A DNA stretch of 64,000 nucleotides from assembly GCF_000175615.1 (NCBI RefSeq), contig NZ_ACVO01000001.1:1-64000 (forward strand), written 5' to 3'. Position 1 is the stretch's first letter. Each line of letters opens with the position of its first letter. The translations under genes were made by a program, and so were the position numbers. Positions 33,943 to 47,594 of this stretch are shown here, piece by piece. A model generated the notes under the pieces. The model searched no databases. It was given only the letters and a program-made list of their open reading frames with translations, and was not told the origin of the DNA. Source of the DNA: Rothia mucilaginosa ATCC 25296 (GTDB lineage: Bacteria; Actinomycetota; Actinomycetes; Actinomycetales; Micrococcaceae).

Positions 33943-33968
33943 CCTAATCCAGACCCCTAATCCAGACC
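33943..33968 (+). repeat. Direct repeat of 13 bases before the NRPS start
   Basis: CCTAATCCAGACC occurs twice in tandem, 15 bases before the ATG at 33983. A possible -10 box TATCAT lies at about 33936-33941, so the repeat would overlap the transcription start region. Confidence 0.5.
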
Positions 33969-33982
33969 TTTGAGAGGCCACC

Positions 33983-38323
<4,341 letters not shown>

Positions 38324-38350
38324 CCTCACCGGTGCCCCAATAACTGATTT

Positions 38351-38381
38351 AGCCCGGAGGTAATAGTCGTTACCTCCGGGC
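38351..38381 (+). terminator. Terminator after the NRPS gene
   Basis: AGCCCGGAGGTAA-TAGTCG-TTACCTCCGGGCT, a perfect 13-base stem. Confidence 0.85.
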
Positions 38382-38418
38382 TACATCGGTTAAAACATGC
38401 GGTTGAGTTAAAACACGA

Positions 38419-38460
38419 ATGCCCCCGGTTGATGAATCACCAGCCGGGGGCATTGCTTTA
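38419..38460 (+). terminator. Terminator, left copy flanking the accessory cassette
   Basis: AATGCCCCCGGTTGATGA...GCCGGGGGCATT followed by GCTTTA. The same element recurs at 40107-40147 with a few changes, so the two genes between them are bracketed by related terminators. Confidence 0.8.
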
Positions 38461-38776
38461 GTATTATAAAGAGTATCTTTTGAGTGATTTTAGTCACATA
38501 AAATATTTGTGTAAAAAATTATCAGTGTGCAAATGGCTCCAAATACCAAATTTTACAGCCCTTATTATACATACACCCTTAAATTTTGTGACATATGCCT
38601 CATCCATTGCTTGAAAAGGCTCCTTAATGAGTGCTACATTGTAGCCACCTCTTAAATATGATTCCGATTACATAGATAGGGGTTGTAGCTAAGAGAACGA
38701 CTTGGTAAACACCAGGCCGTGAAACGTATCTCACTCACGCAGAAGGATATCCTTCTCAAAACACTAGGAGTTTACG
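38461..38776 (+). other. AT-rich promoter region of the crystallin-like gene
   Basis: Strongly AT-rich compared with the chromosome around it. No gene is supported. A promoter is visible at 38611-38640 (TTGAAA, 18 bases, TACATT), giving a leader of about 130 bases. The leader holds a CTCTTA...TAAGAG inverted repeat and ends in a ribosome binding site (AGGAG) before the ATG at 38777. Confidence 0.5.
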
Positions 38777-39133
38777 ATGAAGCTCTACAAGGCTCTTGCA
38801 ACCGCGATGGTTGCAACGGCAGCTACCATGGCAGCGATGCCCGCCGGTAACGCCGCAGTCTTTTACGACTGGCGTAACTATAACGAGGCAGGCGGTATTC
38901 ACGACACCCACGGCGACTGGGACGTGCATCACCTGGGCGATATGAATGATCGCGTATCTTCCATCCGAAGCTATGGCGAACGTTACGTCGCTTATCAGGA
39001 TGAAAACTACCAGGGATTCTCATTCGATATCAATTATCGCGACTTCAACAGCCTCGAAGGTTTCTATGAAGGTCGAAATTGGTGGAACGGAGACTGGAAC
39101 GATAAGATCACTTCCCTTCACCGCAAAAAGTAA
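38777..39133 (+). CDS. Secreted beta/gamma-crystallin-like calcium-binding protein
   Basis: Small secreted protein of 118 residues with a clear signal peptide (cleavage near GNAAV, about residue 26). The mature 90 residues show the beta/gamma-crystallin pattern: YVAYQDENYQGFSF as the aromatic-Gly strand. Two copies of the calcium-binding consensus (N/D)(N/D)xx(S/T)S are present, NDRVSS at about 57-62 and NDKITS at about 108-113. Related folds include the peptidase-inhibitor family I36 of actinomycetes. An inhibitor, antimicrobial or structural calcium-binding role are all possible. It belongs to an AT-rich cassette with a lipoprotein gene, bounded by duplicated terminators. There are no cysteines in the mature part. 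Confidence 0.8.
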   Translation: MKLYKALATAMVATAATMAAMPAGNAAVFYDWRNYNEAGGIHDTHGDWDVHHLGDMNDRVSSIRSYGERYVAYQDENYQGFSFDINYRDFNSLEGFYEGRNWWNGDWNDKITSLHRKK

Positions 39134-39231
39134 TTTCCCCGTATAGATGGTTGGGTGGCGTGGTATTGCATAAGTACTATGCCACCCAACCATAAAATAT
39201 ATCCCCTTGTTGTTCTTGAAAGGAAAAAATC

Positions 39232-40101
39232 ATGAACCTCAAGAAAATCTTTCAGCCCGCAATGGCTTTAACATTTGCATTCACGCTAGCCTGCACATCC
39301 TGTTCTACAGGCCCGAAACTAGAACGTGATGAAACAGCCCAAGCAACTCTAGACTATAAAAACAACCGAATCATTACTCCACTCGAAGAATACAATGACC
39401 TTTTAGATGAAAATTCCCAGTATTACACTCAAGCCTTGGAAATTCTCAGGCAGCGCTGTTTTGCAAAACACGGCCAATCCTACGAAATATATATCCCGGA
39501 TATAGAAGATATTAAAATCGTTTCGTCCGGTCGCGAGTTTGGTCTCTGGAACCCCGAATACGCCGCCAAATATGGAAACTTCAAGCGATCTGGGAATGCA
39601 CCATCGTCCGCGGGCTATGACACAAAAATCATGGAACAGTGCATGCCTGAAATCTCATCCACTATGAAAGAGATTGCGGGCATCAGCATCGAAGAGCAAA
39701 GTGGCCTCTCAGAAGCCTATCGTCGAATCCACGGCGAATCTTATGCAGCTGCCATGAATCATCCCGAATGGAAAAAATACCGTGAAGCATGGTGGAAATG
39801 CCTATCAGATAAAGGTCTAACGCCACGAAAAGGCGACCAAGAATGGGGTACAAAAGAGCTATCAAATGCAACCCGCGCTAGCGGTGATGGAAATGCCCCG
39901 GCATCAGAAGAAGAAATTCGACTCAGCGTCATTGAAGCACAATGCAGTAAAGATACAGGAATGGCTCAAGGTCTTGCCAACCTCGTAGCCTCATACCAAA
40001 AACCGCTCATTCGAGATAATGAAACAAAACTAGAAGAACAGCGACAGCGGCAATCAGAAGTTAATCTTCGGTATAAAGAGTGGGTTCTCAAAAACCAATA
40101 A
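39232..40101 (+). CDS. Lipoprotein of unknown function in the accessory cassette
   Basis: Protein of 289 residues, not recognised. The N-terminal signal (KKIFQPAMALTFAFTLACTSC) ends in a lipobox-like sequence with lipidated Cys probably at 25. The mature part is mostly charged and helical. It has four cysteines (in RQRCFAKHG, MEQCMPE, WWKCLSDKG and EAQCSKD) that could pair as two disulfides, repeated WK/CL motifs, and a C-terminal Arg/Gln-rich helix. GAAAGGA precedes the ATG. Codon use is clearly more A/T-rich than in the flanking housekeeping genes, a sign of transfer. It lies about 100 bases after the crystallin-like gene and may be expressed with it. Confidence 0.7.
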   Translation: MNLKKIFQPAMALTFAFTLACTSCSTGPKLERDETAQATLDYKNNRIITPLEEYNDLLDENSQYYTQALEILRQRCFAKHGQSYEIYIPDIEDIKIVSSGREFGLWNPEYAAKYGNFKRSGNAPSSAGYDTKIMEQCMPEISSTMKEIAGISIEEQSGLSEAYRRIHGESYAAAMNHPEWKKYREAWWKCLSDKGLTPRKGDQEWGTKELSNATRASGDGNAPASEEEIRLSVIEAQCSKDTGMAQGLANLVASYQKPLIRDNETKLEEQRQRQSEVNLRYKEWVLKNQ

Positions 40102-40106
40102 ATATA

Positions 40107-40147
40107 ATGCCCCCGGTTGATGATTCATCAACCGGGGGCATCGTTTA
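40107..40147 (+). terminator. Terminator, right copy flanking the accessory cassette
   Basis: AATGCCCCCGGTTGATGA-TTCATCAACCGGGGGCAT with TCGTTTA: the right-hand relative of 38419-38460, with a longer and more perfect stem. It also lies at the 3' end of aceE on the other strand and may stop both messages. Confidence 0.8.
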
Positions 40148-40184
40148 GCGTCTAACGCAGAACCGGGGTTCTACCGCTAAATGC

Positions 40185-42917
40185 TTAGTGCTGCTCCAGC
40201 TCGGAGTTAGCGTTCACGTTCAGCAGGTCGTACTTAGCGAATGCCTTCGCGGGAACATCTGCTGCAACCTCGCCGCGCTTTGCCAGCATCTGCAGGGTGC
40301 GGACAACAACCGACTCTGCATCGATGTGGAAGAAGCGACGTGCACCCGGGCGGGTGTCTGCGAAGCCGAAGCCATCAGCACCCAGGGTTGCGAAGTCGTT
40401 CGGAACGAACTGGCGGATCTGGTCGGGAACCTCCGAAGCGAAGTCGGTGGTCGCGACGATCGGGCCAGCAGCGCCAGCCAGCTTCTGGGTCACGTAAGGA
40501 ACGCGAGCGGGCTGGTTCGGGTTCAGCAGAGCCTCTTCCTCAGCGGCAATACCGTCGCGGCGCAGCTCGGTCCACGAGGTGACAGACCAGACGTCTGCGG
40601 AGACGCCCCAGTCCTCAGCCAGCAGCTGCTGAGCCTTCTCAGCCCACGGAACAGCAACGCCGGATGCCAGCAGCTGTGCCTTGGGGCCGGAGGTCAGCGG
40701 GGACTCGCTAATCTTGTGGATACCCTTGATGATGCCCTCAACGTCAACGTTTGCCGGCTCAGCAGGCTGGTGAATCGGCTCGTTGTACACGGTCAGGTAG
40801 TACATGACGTTGTGGTCTTCGTCCTTGGTACCGTACATCTGCTCGATACCGCGCTCCACGATGTGAGCGATCTCGTAGCCGTAAGCCGGGTCGTAGATCT
40901 TGAACGCCGGGTTGGTGGACGCCAGAATCGGGGAGTGGCCATCGTTGTGCTGCAGACCCTCACCGGACAGGGTGGTACGACCTGCGGTTGCACCGATGAC
41001 GAAGCCGCGGCACAGCTGGTCGGCAGCAGCCCAGAAGCCGTCGCCAGTGCGCTGGAAGCCGAACATCGAGTAGAAGATGTAAATCGGGATCATCGGCTCG
41101 CCGTGGGTGTCGTAGGAGGAGCCCAGTGCGATGAACGCAGCGGTTGCGCCTGCCTCGTTAATACCCACGTGAACGATCTGGCCCTCGGGGGACTCGGTGT
41201 AGGTGAGCATGAGCTGGTGGTCAACGGGCACGTAGTTCTGACCGTTGGGGTTGTACAGCTTAGCCGAGGGGAAGAAGGAGTCCATACCGAAGGTACGTGC
41301 CTCATCGGGGGTGATGGGAGCGATACGGTGACCGAAGCCCTTCACGCGCATGAGGTCCTTCATCAGGCGGACGAACGCCATGGTGGTAGCAGCGGTCTGC
41401 TTGCCGGAGCCCTTCTTGGTCTGTGCGTAGACCTTGGACTCGGGCAGGATAATCTCAGGCTGGGTGTTTGCACGGCCGGGGATGTAACCGCCGAGTTCCT
41501 TACGGCGTGCCTGCATGTACTGCAGTGCCGGGTGGTTTGCCTCGGGCAGGTAGTACGGCGGGTTGTACAGATCCTTCTCCAGCTCCTCGTCGGAGATGGG
41601 GATGTTCAGGTGGTCACGGAAGCCCTTCAGCGCTTCCATGGTGAACTTCTTGATCTGGTGGGTGGAGTTACGTGCCTCGAAGTAGGGGCCGAGCTCCGCA
41701 CCCTTAATGGACTGTGCCAGGATGACGGTGGGCTTGCCCTTGGTCTCCATAGCTTCCTTGTAGGCTGCGTAGAGCTTCTTGTCGTCGTGGCCACCCAGGC
41801 GCAGGTTGAAGATCTGCTCGTCGGTCAGGTCTGCAACGAGTTCCTTGGTTTCGGGGTACTTGCCGAAGAAGTGCTCGCGGATGTAGCCACCGTCTTCGCC
41901 ACGGAAGGTCTGGTAGTCACCGTCGAGGGTCTCGTTCATCAGCTGGATGAGCTTGCCGCTCTTGTCCTTCTTGAGCAGCTCGTCGTAGTCGGAGCCCCAC
42001 AGGACCTTGATGACGTGCCAGCCTGCGCCGCGGAAGAATGCCTCGAGCTCCTGAACGATCTTGCCGTTACCGCGAACGGGGCCGTCCAGACGCTGCAGGT
42101 TGCAGTTGACGACGAAGGTCAGGTTGTCCAGGTGCTCGTTTGCAGCCAGCTGCAGTGCACCACGCGACTCGGGCTCGTCCATTTCGCCGTCGCCCAGGAA
42201 TGCCCAGACGTGCTGCTCGGAGGTGTCCTTGATCTTGTGGTTGTGCAGGTACTTGTTGAAGGATGCCTGGTGGATTGCGTTCAGGGGGCCCAGACCCATG
42301 GAAACGGTCGGGAACTGCCAGAACTCGGGCATGCAACGGGGGTGCGGGTACGAAGGAATACCGTCTGCGCCCTTGGTCTTCTCCTGGCGGAAGCCGTCCA
42401 TCTGCTCTTCGCTCAGGACGCCTTCAACGAATGCGCGGGAGTAGACACCGGGGGAGGAGTGACCCTGGAAGAAGACCTGGTCACCGCCACCGGGGTGGTT
42501 ACGGCCGCGGAAGAAGTGGTTCTGGCCCATTTCGTAGAGGTCAGCCACACCTGCGAAGGTGGAGATGTGACCGCCAACGCCGATGCCCTTCTTCTGGGCA
42601 CGCTGAACCATGATTGCTGCGTTCCAACGAATCCATGCGCGGTACTGGCGCTCGAGTTCCTCATCACCGGGGTACTCGGGCTGCTGGTCGGCGGGGATGG
42701 TGTTGATGTAGTCGGTCTTGACCAGAGTCGGGACCTTTACGCCCTTTGCGCCAGCCTCCTTGAGCAGTGCGCGAAGGATGTACTCTGCACGCTCGGTGCC
42801 GTGAGTCTTGATAAGGTCCTCGAGGGACTCGGCCCACTCCTGGGTCTCTTCTACGTCGATGTCCTTGAAGCCATCGAGAAGGGTGCTCAGGGAGTGCTCG
42901 TTCGGTACGTTAGCCAA
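40185..42917 (-). CDS. aceE: Pyruvate dehydrogenase E1 component (homodimeric type)
   Basis: Thiamine-diphosphate enzyme that decarboxylates pyruvate and passes the acetyl group to the E2 lipoyl domain. The 910 residues match the homodimeric AceE of actinobacteria, where E2 and E3 are encoded elsewhere. The N-terminus [16 protein letters not shown] is typical. The ThDP/Mg motif is [17 protein letters not shown]...NLTFVVNCN, and the middle domain has [23 protein letters not shown]. The start appears to be TTG (42915-42917), with AGAGAGG upstream on that strand. The gene is transcribed alone. Confidence 0.96.
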   Translation of the reverse strand: MANVPNEHSLSTLLDGFKDIDVEETQEWAESLEDLIKTHGTERAEYILRALLKEAGAKGVKVPTLVKTDYINTIPADQQPEYPGDEELERQYRAWIRWNAAIMVQRAQKKGIGVGGHISTFAGVADLYEMGQNHFFRGRNHPGGGDQVFFQGHSSPGVYSRAFVEGVLSEEQMDGFRQEKTKGADGIPSYPHPRCMPEFWQFPTVSMGLGPLNAIHQASFNKYLHNHKIKDTSEQHVWAFLGDGEMDEPESRGALQLAANEHLDNLTFVVNCNLQRLDGPVRGNGKIVQELEAFFRGAGWHVIKVLWGSDYDELLKKDKSGKLIQLMNETLDGDYQTFRGEDGGYIREHFFGKYPETKELVADLTDEQIFNLRLGGHDDKKLYAAYKEAMETKGKPTVILAQSIKGAELGPYFEARNSTHQIKKFTMEALKGFRDHLNIPISDEELEKDLYNPPYYLPEANHPALQYMQARRKELGGYIPGRANTQPEIILPESKVYAQTKKGSGKQTAATTMAFVRLMKDLMRVKGFGHRIAPITPDEARTFGMDSFFPSAKLYNPNGQNYVPVDHQLMLTYTESPEGQIVHVGINEAGATAAFIALGSSYDTHGEPMIPIYIFYSMFGFQRTGDGFWAAADQLCRGFVIGATAGRTTLSGEGLQHNDGHSPILASTNPAFKIYDPAYGYEIAHIVERGIEQMYGTKDEDHNVMYYLTVYNEPIHQPAEPANVDVEGIIKGIHKISESPLTSGPKAQLLASGVAVPWAEKAQQLLAEDWGVSADVWSVTSWTELRRDGIAAEEEALLNPNQPARVPYVTQKLAGAAGPIVATTDFASEVPDQIRQFVPNDFATLGADGFGFADTRPGARRFFHIDAESVVVRTLQMLAKRGEVAADVPAKAFAKYDLLNVNANSELEQH

Positions 42918-43320
42918 ACTAATCCAACCTCTCTTCTGTGCGGTTGTGAGATCGCCCGCCGCGCGTTGTTGCGTTGTCGAACAATCTTTGTGTTTAAGCG
43001 CTATAGGTCCGTAAGACCCACATCGCTTCTTATCTCTACTATCTTAGACCTAAAGGCGCCTCTCTTGGTCTCAAATGAGGGTTTTTGTGATGTGGGTTTC
43101 GCATTGTGACTATCTGAGTGGGAAAAATACGCATCAAAAGTACTAGTTAGGGTCTTTTTGTACCTAAATAGCGCGGAATGACGGGGTTGGCGGAATGGCG
43201 CGGAATGAAGGGGTGTGACCTGCCTAAAAGGTAATGGTCCAACATGACTTGTTGTGGCTTAGTGTGGGGTGCAGTGGGAAAGTGAAAAAAATATTGAGAC
43301 ATAGAACACGTGTTATGGAT
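42918..43320. other. Intergenic region between aceE and tRNA-Val
   Basis: No gene is supported. It must hold the aceE promoter on the minus strand and sequences upstream of the tRNA promoter. A short direct repeat GGCGGAATGGCGCGGAATG lies near 43174-43207 (GCGGAATG three times). The stretch is AT-richer than the flanking genes. Confidence 0.35.
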
Positions 43321-43349
43321 TTGCATGTCGTGCCAGAAGCCCGTATAGT
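43321..43349 (+). promoter_or_regulatory. tRNA-Val(TAC) promoter
   Basis: TTGCAT at 43321-43326, a 17-base spacer and TATAGT at 43344-43349. The spacer ends GCCAGAAGCCCG, very like the CCAGAAAGACCCG of the tRNA-Gln promoter. Confidence 0.78.
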
Positions 43350-43397
43350 TTTTTCTTGTGTTCGCCACTGGAACGAAAACGAAACAGTGAGAACTAC

Positions 43398-43470
43398 GGG
43401 TCTTTAGCTCAGCTGGTAGAGCGCCACGTTTACACCGTGGATGTCATCGGTTCGATCCCGGTAGGACCCA
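43398..43470 (+). tRNA. tRNA-Val(TAC)
   Basis: Acceptor GGGTCTT/AGGACCC with one G-U pair and discriminator A. D-arm AGCTGGTAGAGC, anticodon arm CCACG-TTTACAC-CGTGG giving anticodon TAC, T-arm with GGTTCGATCCC. The next bases are CCG, so CCA is not encoded. Confidence 0.95.
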
Positions 43471-43476
43471 CCGATT

Positions 43477-43507
43477 ACCCCGGTGCCGCAAGGTGCCGGG
43501 GTTTTTG
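43477..43507 (+). terminator. Terminator after tRNA-Val(TAC)
   Basis: ACCCCGG...CCGGGGT followed by TTTTG. Confidence 0.8.
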
Positions 43508-43656
43508 TTTACCCAGTTTTGTTTACCCGGTTTTCTTTACCCATTACCCACCGCGAGGGTGCCTGGCGGGAAGCTCACGAAGATAATCCAGCCGGAACTG
43601 TGATTCCTTCGGGCATAAAACTGCAGTCCACCTATATATAGCCTGCCCTCAGCGCG

Positions 43657-43662
43657 TATCCT
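43657..43662 (+). promoter_or_regulatory. -10 box for leaderless gnd
   Basis: TATCCT is followed by seven bases (TATATAC) and the ATG at 43670. No Shine-Dalgarno sequence is present. Confidence 0.5.
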
Positions 43663-43669
43663 TATATAC

Positions 43670-45142
43670 ATGACTGAAAACAAGAAGGCACAGATTGGTG
43701 TCACCGGCCTTGCTGTCATGGGCGCAAACCTCGCCCGCAACCTGGCACGTAACGGCTACACCGTGGCACTGCACAACCGTTCCGTAGAGAAGACCGACGC
43801 ACTGCTGGCTGAGCACGGCGCAGACGGCGACTTCATCCGCACCGAGTCCCTGCAGGAACTCGTCGACTCCCTCGAGTCTCCCCGCCGCATCCTGATTATG
43901 GTCAAGGCGGGCGCACCCGTCGACGCTGTTATCGAGCAGCTCACCCCCATGCTCGATGAGGGCGACATCATTATTGACGGCGGTAACTCCCACTTCCCCG
44001 ACACCATCCGCCGCGAGCACGCCCTGGCTGAAAAGGGCCTGCACTTCGTGGGCGTTGGCGTCTCCGGCGGCGAAGAGGGCGCTCTCTGGGGCCCCTCCAT
44101 GATGCCCGGCGGTTCCGCAGAGTCCTACAAGCACCTGGGCCCGCTGCTCGAAAAGATCGCAGCGAAGGCACCGCAGGACGGCGCACCCTGCTGCGCATGG
44201 ATTTCCACCGACGGTGCGGGTCACTTCGTGAAGATGGTCCACAACGGTATCGAGTACGCCGATATGCAGGTTATCGGCGAGGCATACGACATTCTCCGCT
44301 CCATCGCAGGCATTGAGCCGGCACAGCAGGCAGAAATCTTCAAGACCTGGAACGAAGGCGACCTGAGCTCCTACCTGATCGAAATCACCGCTGAGGTGCT
44401 CGCACAGGTAGACGCAAAGACCGGCAAGCCCCTGGTTGACGTTATCGTTGACGCAGCGGGTCAGAAGGGTACCGGCCTGTGGACCGCTAAGGCTGGCCTG
44501 GACCTCGGTTCCCCCGTCTCCGCTATCGCAGAGTCCGTGTTCGCACGCGCCCTCTCCTCCTCTGAGCGTGAGCAGCGCGAGCAGGCACAGCGCGAACTGC
44601 CCGCAGGTCTGATTGCAACCACCGGCATCGGTGCAGGCGACCCCGAGTTCGTTGAGGATGTGCGCCGCGCACTCTTCGCATCCAAGCTCGTTGCGTACGC
44701 ACAGGGCATGGACCTGCTCACCCGCGCAGGCAAAGAATACGGTTGGGACCTGAAGCTGGACACCATCGCATCGCTGTGGCGTGCAGGCTGCATCATCCGC
44801 GCCGAGCTGCTGGGCGACATCATGGCTGCCTACGCAGGCGAAGCACCCGCAAACATGCTGCTGGCACCCGCTTTCAAGAACCTCATGGAGGAGCTCGTTC
44901 CTTCCTGGCGTCGCGTGGTGGCTAAGGCAACCGCACTGGGCATCCCCGTGCCGGTGTTCGCTTCCGCACTGTCCTACTACGACGGTCTGCGCCGCGACCG
45001 CCTGCCCGCATCCCTGATTCAGGGTCAGCGTGACTTCTTCGGTGCACACACCTACGGTCGTATTGACGAAGAGGGCGCCTTCCACACCATGTGGAGCGGT
45101 GACCGTTCTGAGGTGAACGCAGCGGACATTCACGTTCACTAA
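43670..45142 (+). CDS. gnd: 6-phosphogluconate dehydrogenase (decarboxylating)
   Basis: Oxidises and decarboxylates 6-phosphogluconate to ribulose 5-phosphate with NADP+, feeding the epimerase encoded at 20875-21570. The 490 residues match the long homodimeric form. The N-terminal nucleotide fold is GVTGLAVMGANLARNLARNGYTV. IIDGGNSHFPDT, GVGVSGGEEGALWGPSMMPGG and the catalytic GAGHFVKMVHNGIEYADMQ follow. The C-terminal helical domain ends with QRDFFGAHTYGRIDEEGAFH. It has a leaderless promoter and is followed by a strong terminator. Confidence 0.97.
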   Translation: MTENKKAQIGVTGLAVMGANLARNLARNGYTVALHNRSVEKTDALLAEHGADGDFIRTESLQELVDSLESPRRILIMVKAGAPVDAVIEQLTPMLDEGDIIIDGGNSHFPDTIRREHALAEKGLHFVGVGVSGGEEGALWGPSMMPGGSAESYKHLGPLLEKIAAKAPQDGAPCCAWISTDGAGHFVKMVHNGIEYADMQVIGEAYDILRSIAGIEPAQQAEIFKTWNEGDLSSYLIEITAEVLAQVDAKTGKPLVDVIVDAAGQKGTGLWTAKAGLDLGSPVSAIAESVFARALSSSEREQREQAQRELPAGLIATTGIGAGDPEFVEDVRRALFASKLVAYAQGMDLLTRAGKEYGWDLKLDTIASLWRAGCIIRAELLGDIMAAYAGEAPANMLLAPAFKNLMEELVPSWRRVVAKATALGIPVPVFASALSYYDGLRRDRLPASLIQGQRDFFGAHTYGRIDEEGAFHTMWSGDRSEVNAADIHVH

Positions 45143-45163
45143 GCTCCCGTAGCTGAATACGTC

Positions 45164-45210
45164 AAAGCCCGCCTTCGGCTGGATGAGAATCCGGTCGAAG
45201 GCGGGCTTTC
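45164..45210 (+). terminator. Terminator after gnd
   Basis: AAAGCCCGCCTTCG...CGAAGGCGGGCTTT, a 14-base stem with a long loop, then CGTTA. Confidence 0.85.
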
Positions 45211-45348
45211 GTTATATCTTCAATATGTTGTTGCGCGGGGTGCTAAAGAGAAGCGTCCCTAGGGGAAGAACCGTAGGGGAGAGGCGTTGCGGATATTAGC
45301 TAGGAGCCTCCAGCCGCGCCTCTACCGCCTCAAAACACTTGCCAAGCG

Positions 45349-45933
45349 CTAAATCCACATGGCGGGGTCAATATACTCCACAGCGTCCACCAGCGGCTTC
45401 TTCTTCTCCGGGGTACGCGGGCGGTGCTTCGCCGGAATGCCGGTAATAATCGAATCAGCCGGATGATCATTGACCACCACAGCGTTCGCGCCAATAGCGC
45501 TATCGGCACCAATAACCACCGGACCCAGCACCTTAGCACCTGCACCAATGGTCACACGGTCACCAATAGTGGGGTGACGCTTCACCTTCTCCAGGGAGCG
45601 ACCGCCCAGGGTCACGCCGTGGTACAGCATCACGTCGTCACCAACCTCAGCGGTCTCACCAATGACAATGCCCATGCCGTGATCAATGAAGAAACGGCGG
45701 CCAATGGTCGCGCCGGGGTGAATCTCCACACCGGTCAGAAAACGAGCAAACTGCGAAAGAGTACGAGCCAGAGCCTTCGTCTCATCCTTCTGCCAGAGCT
45801 TATGGGTCAGACGATGAACCCAAATGGCGTGCATACCCGAATAGTTCAGCGCAATCTCGACAGCGCCGCGCGCAGCAGGGTCGTGCTGGCGGACGTTCTC
45901 AATATCTTCACGCAGACGCGCAATAAAACTCAT
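45349..45933 (-). CDS. cysE: Serine O-acetyltransferase
   Basis: Acetylates serine with acetyl-CoA to give O-acetylserine, the substrate of the cysteine synthase encoded next door. I place the start at 45933 ([13 protein letters not shown]), preceded by GAAAGGGA, which gives 194 residues. The left-handed beta-helix is visible as hexapeptide repeats ([27 protein letters not shown]) with the active-site histidines. The last residue is Ile (AMWI), as in CysE proteins whose C-terminal tail inserts into CysK to form the cysteine synthase complex. cysK lies upstream on the same strand, separated by a terminator. Confidence 0.94.
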   Translation of the reverse strand: MSFIARLREDIENVRQHDPAARGAVEIALNYSGMHAIWVHRLTHKLWQKDETKALARTLSQFARFLTGVEIHPGATIGRRFFIDHGMGIVIGETAEVGDDVMLYHGVTLGGRSLEKVKRHPTIGDRVTIGAGAKVLGPVVIGADSAIGANAVVVNDHPADSIITGIPAKHRPRTPEKKKPLVDAVEYIDPAMWI

Positions 45934-46170
45934 GGGTTCCCTTTCCCTCATCGGTCGCGCTCTGTGTATGCGACCTTTCCAAAGGTACCAACAACGGGAC
46001 CCTTTCGGCTATTCCCACCGCAATCAGCAACATGATGGACGCACCCGCCCGTGTCACTGCTCAACCGCGGCGGATGCGCGCGGGACGGTAGAAAAGAACA
46101 GCCGGGGACCAACAGGGGAGCGGCGGAACAGCTCAGCTCCTCGCCGTACAGTTCGCAGAGGGCATAGAAA

Positions 46171-46208
46171 CGCCCCGCCTGCCGTGTATGCAACCGGCAG
46201 ACGGGGCG
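46171..46208 (-). terminator. Terminator after cysK
   Basis: CGCCCCG(T/C)CTGCCG...CGGCAG(A/G)CGGGGCG stem in the cysK-cysE gap, followed on the minus strand by TTTCT. The rest of the 324-base gap between cysE and cysK shows no gene. Confidence 0.8.
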
Positions 46209-46257
46209 TAGCACTATAAACCTGACGCCTCCCGATAGCGGGGGCTCAGAAGCTCAA

Positions 46258-47193
46258 TTAGCCGCGGATATCCTCGTACAGAGCGGTAGAGATGTAACGC
46301 TCACCGAAGTCGGGAACGATAGCCACAATCAGCTTGTCCTTGTTCTCAGACTTCTTAGCTTCCTCCAGAGCAGCCCACACAGCCGCACCGGAAGAAATAC
46401 CGCCCAGAATACCTTCCTGGGTAGCCAGCAGGCGGGAGGTGCGCATAGCGTCCTCAGCGCTGACCGGAGTCACCGAATCGTAGATGCCGCGGTCCAGGGT
46501 GTCGGGAACGAAGTTAGCGCCCAGGCCCTGAATCTTGTGGGGACCAACGCGACCCTCGGAGAGCAGCGGGGAGTCCTTCGGCTCAACCGCAACAACCTTA
46601 ACGTTCGGGTTCTGCTCCTTCAGGTACTTACCGGTACCGGAGATGGTGCCGCCGGTGCCAATACCCGCCACGAAAATGTCGACCTTACCGTCGGTTGCTT
46701 CCCAAATCTCGGGGCCGGTGGTGTTGTAGTGAATGGTGGGGTTCGCCTCGTTGGAGAACTGGGACGCCAGGATAGCGTTCTCGGTGGTCGCAACGATTTC
46801 CTTAGCCTTCTCCACAGCGCCGCGCATACCCTCGGTACCGGGGGTCAGAACAATCTGAGCACCGTAAGCGCGCAGCAGCACGCGACGCTCAGCAGACATG
46901 GTCTCCGGCATGGTCAGGATGACGCGGTAACCGCGAGCAGCACCCACCATAGCCAGCGCAATACCGGTGTTACCGGAAGTGCCCTCAACAATGGTGCCGC
47001 CGGGCTTCAGCGCACCCGACTTCTCAGCAGCGTCAATGATGGCGCGGCCGATGCGGTCCTTGACCGAACCTGCGGGGTTATAGAACTCAAGCTTGACCGC
47101 TACGTTACCGGGAAGACCTTCGTCCAGTCGGTTCAGCTTAACCAGGGGGGTCTGGCCGGTTGCTTCAACAATGCTGTTGAGAATCTTTGCCAT
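46258..47193 (-). CDS. cysK: Cysteine synthase A (O-acetylserine sulfhydrylase)
   Basis: PLP enzyme of 311 residues that joins O-acetylserine and sulfide to make cysteine. The start at 47193 (MAKILNSIVEATGQTPLV) is chosen because GAAGGAG lies just ahead; the longer frame to 47268 has no such support. The PLP lysine is in NPAGSVKDRIG, the substrate loop is EGTSGNTGIALA and the phosphate-binding glycines are GIGTGGTISGTG. It works with cysE just downstream. Sulfide supply genes are not in the window. Confidence 0.96.
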   Translation of the reverse strand: MAKILNSIVEATGQTPLVKLNRLDEGLPGNVAVKLEFYNPAGSVKDRIGRAIIDAAEKSGALKPGGTIVEGTSGNTGIALAMVGAARGYRVILTMPETMSAERRVLLRAYGAQIVLTPGTEGMRGAVEKAKEIVATTENAILASQFSNEANPTIHYNTTGPEIWEATDGKVDIFVAGIGTGGTISGTGKYLKEQNPNVKVVAVEPKDSPLLSEGRVGPHKIQGLGANFVPDTLDRGIYDSVTPVSAEDAMRTSRLLATQEGILGGISSGAAVWAALEEAKKSENKDKLIVAIVPDFGERYISTALYEDIRG

Positions 47194-47594
47194 GGGGTGC
47201 TCCTTCATGAGCTTAGGGGAGGCCAGCCGCGACGGGGTCTCCGCAATGAATAATCGGTTACGTGGCAACTCTACTACTCACCGGCAGTAGGTTTAAACCT
47301 GCGGTCACAGTTCGTAATAATGCCAGAGAAAAACCTCAAGGAACGAGGTTCAGAAAGAGGGTACAGAAAAGCGCCGCACAAACCCTTTCTCGACAAAGGA
47401 TGATGAATGTGCGGCGCTCTCTAGAAACATTATGTAGCCCAAAAGACAACCTCTGTATATAAGAGTAGTGGTGAACTCTGTTCACCGCAAGCTGGAGCCA
47501 CAAATTTTATTGCCATCAATGGAAAAAACAGTAGAAAACCGCATCCTGAGACGGCACAACGCTAAAAGCGGGGGAGAGAACCAGCCTCAGAGGA
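47194..47594 (-). other. cysK upstream region with a terminator at 47365-47419
   Basis: No gene is supported. On the minus strand AGCGCCGCACA...TGTGCGGCGCT, with an inner CCTTT/AAAGG stem and a following TTTTCT, forms a terminator for the lipoprotein array (47365-47419). The part nearer cysK (47194-47340) must carry its promoter. I could not identify a sulfur-responsive riboswitch there. Confidence 0.5.

Noticed and set aside
40188..43109. Very long open frame (973 codons) on the plus strand
   Set aside because: It is the antisense shadow of aceE, caused by GC-biased third positions. It has no family motifs, while the minus strand carries a full AceE.
43649..45139. Open frame of 496 codons antisense to gnd
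   Set aside because: It mirrors gnd almost exactly and is Cys/His/Gly-rich without motifs, a typical shadow frame.
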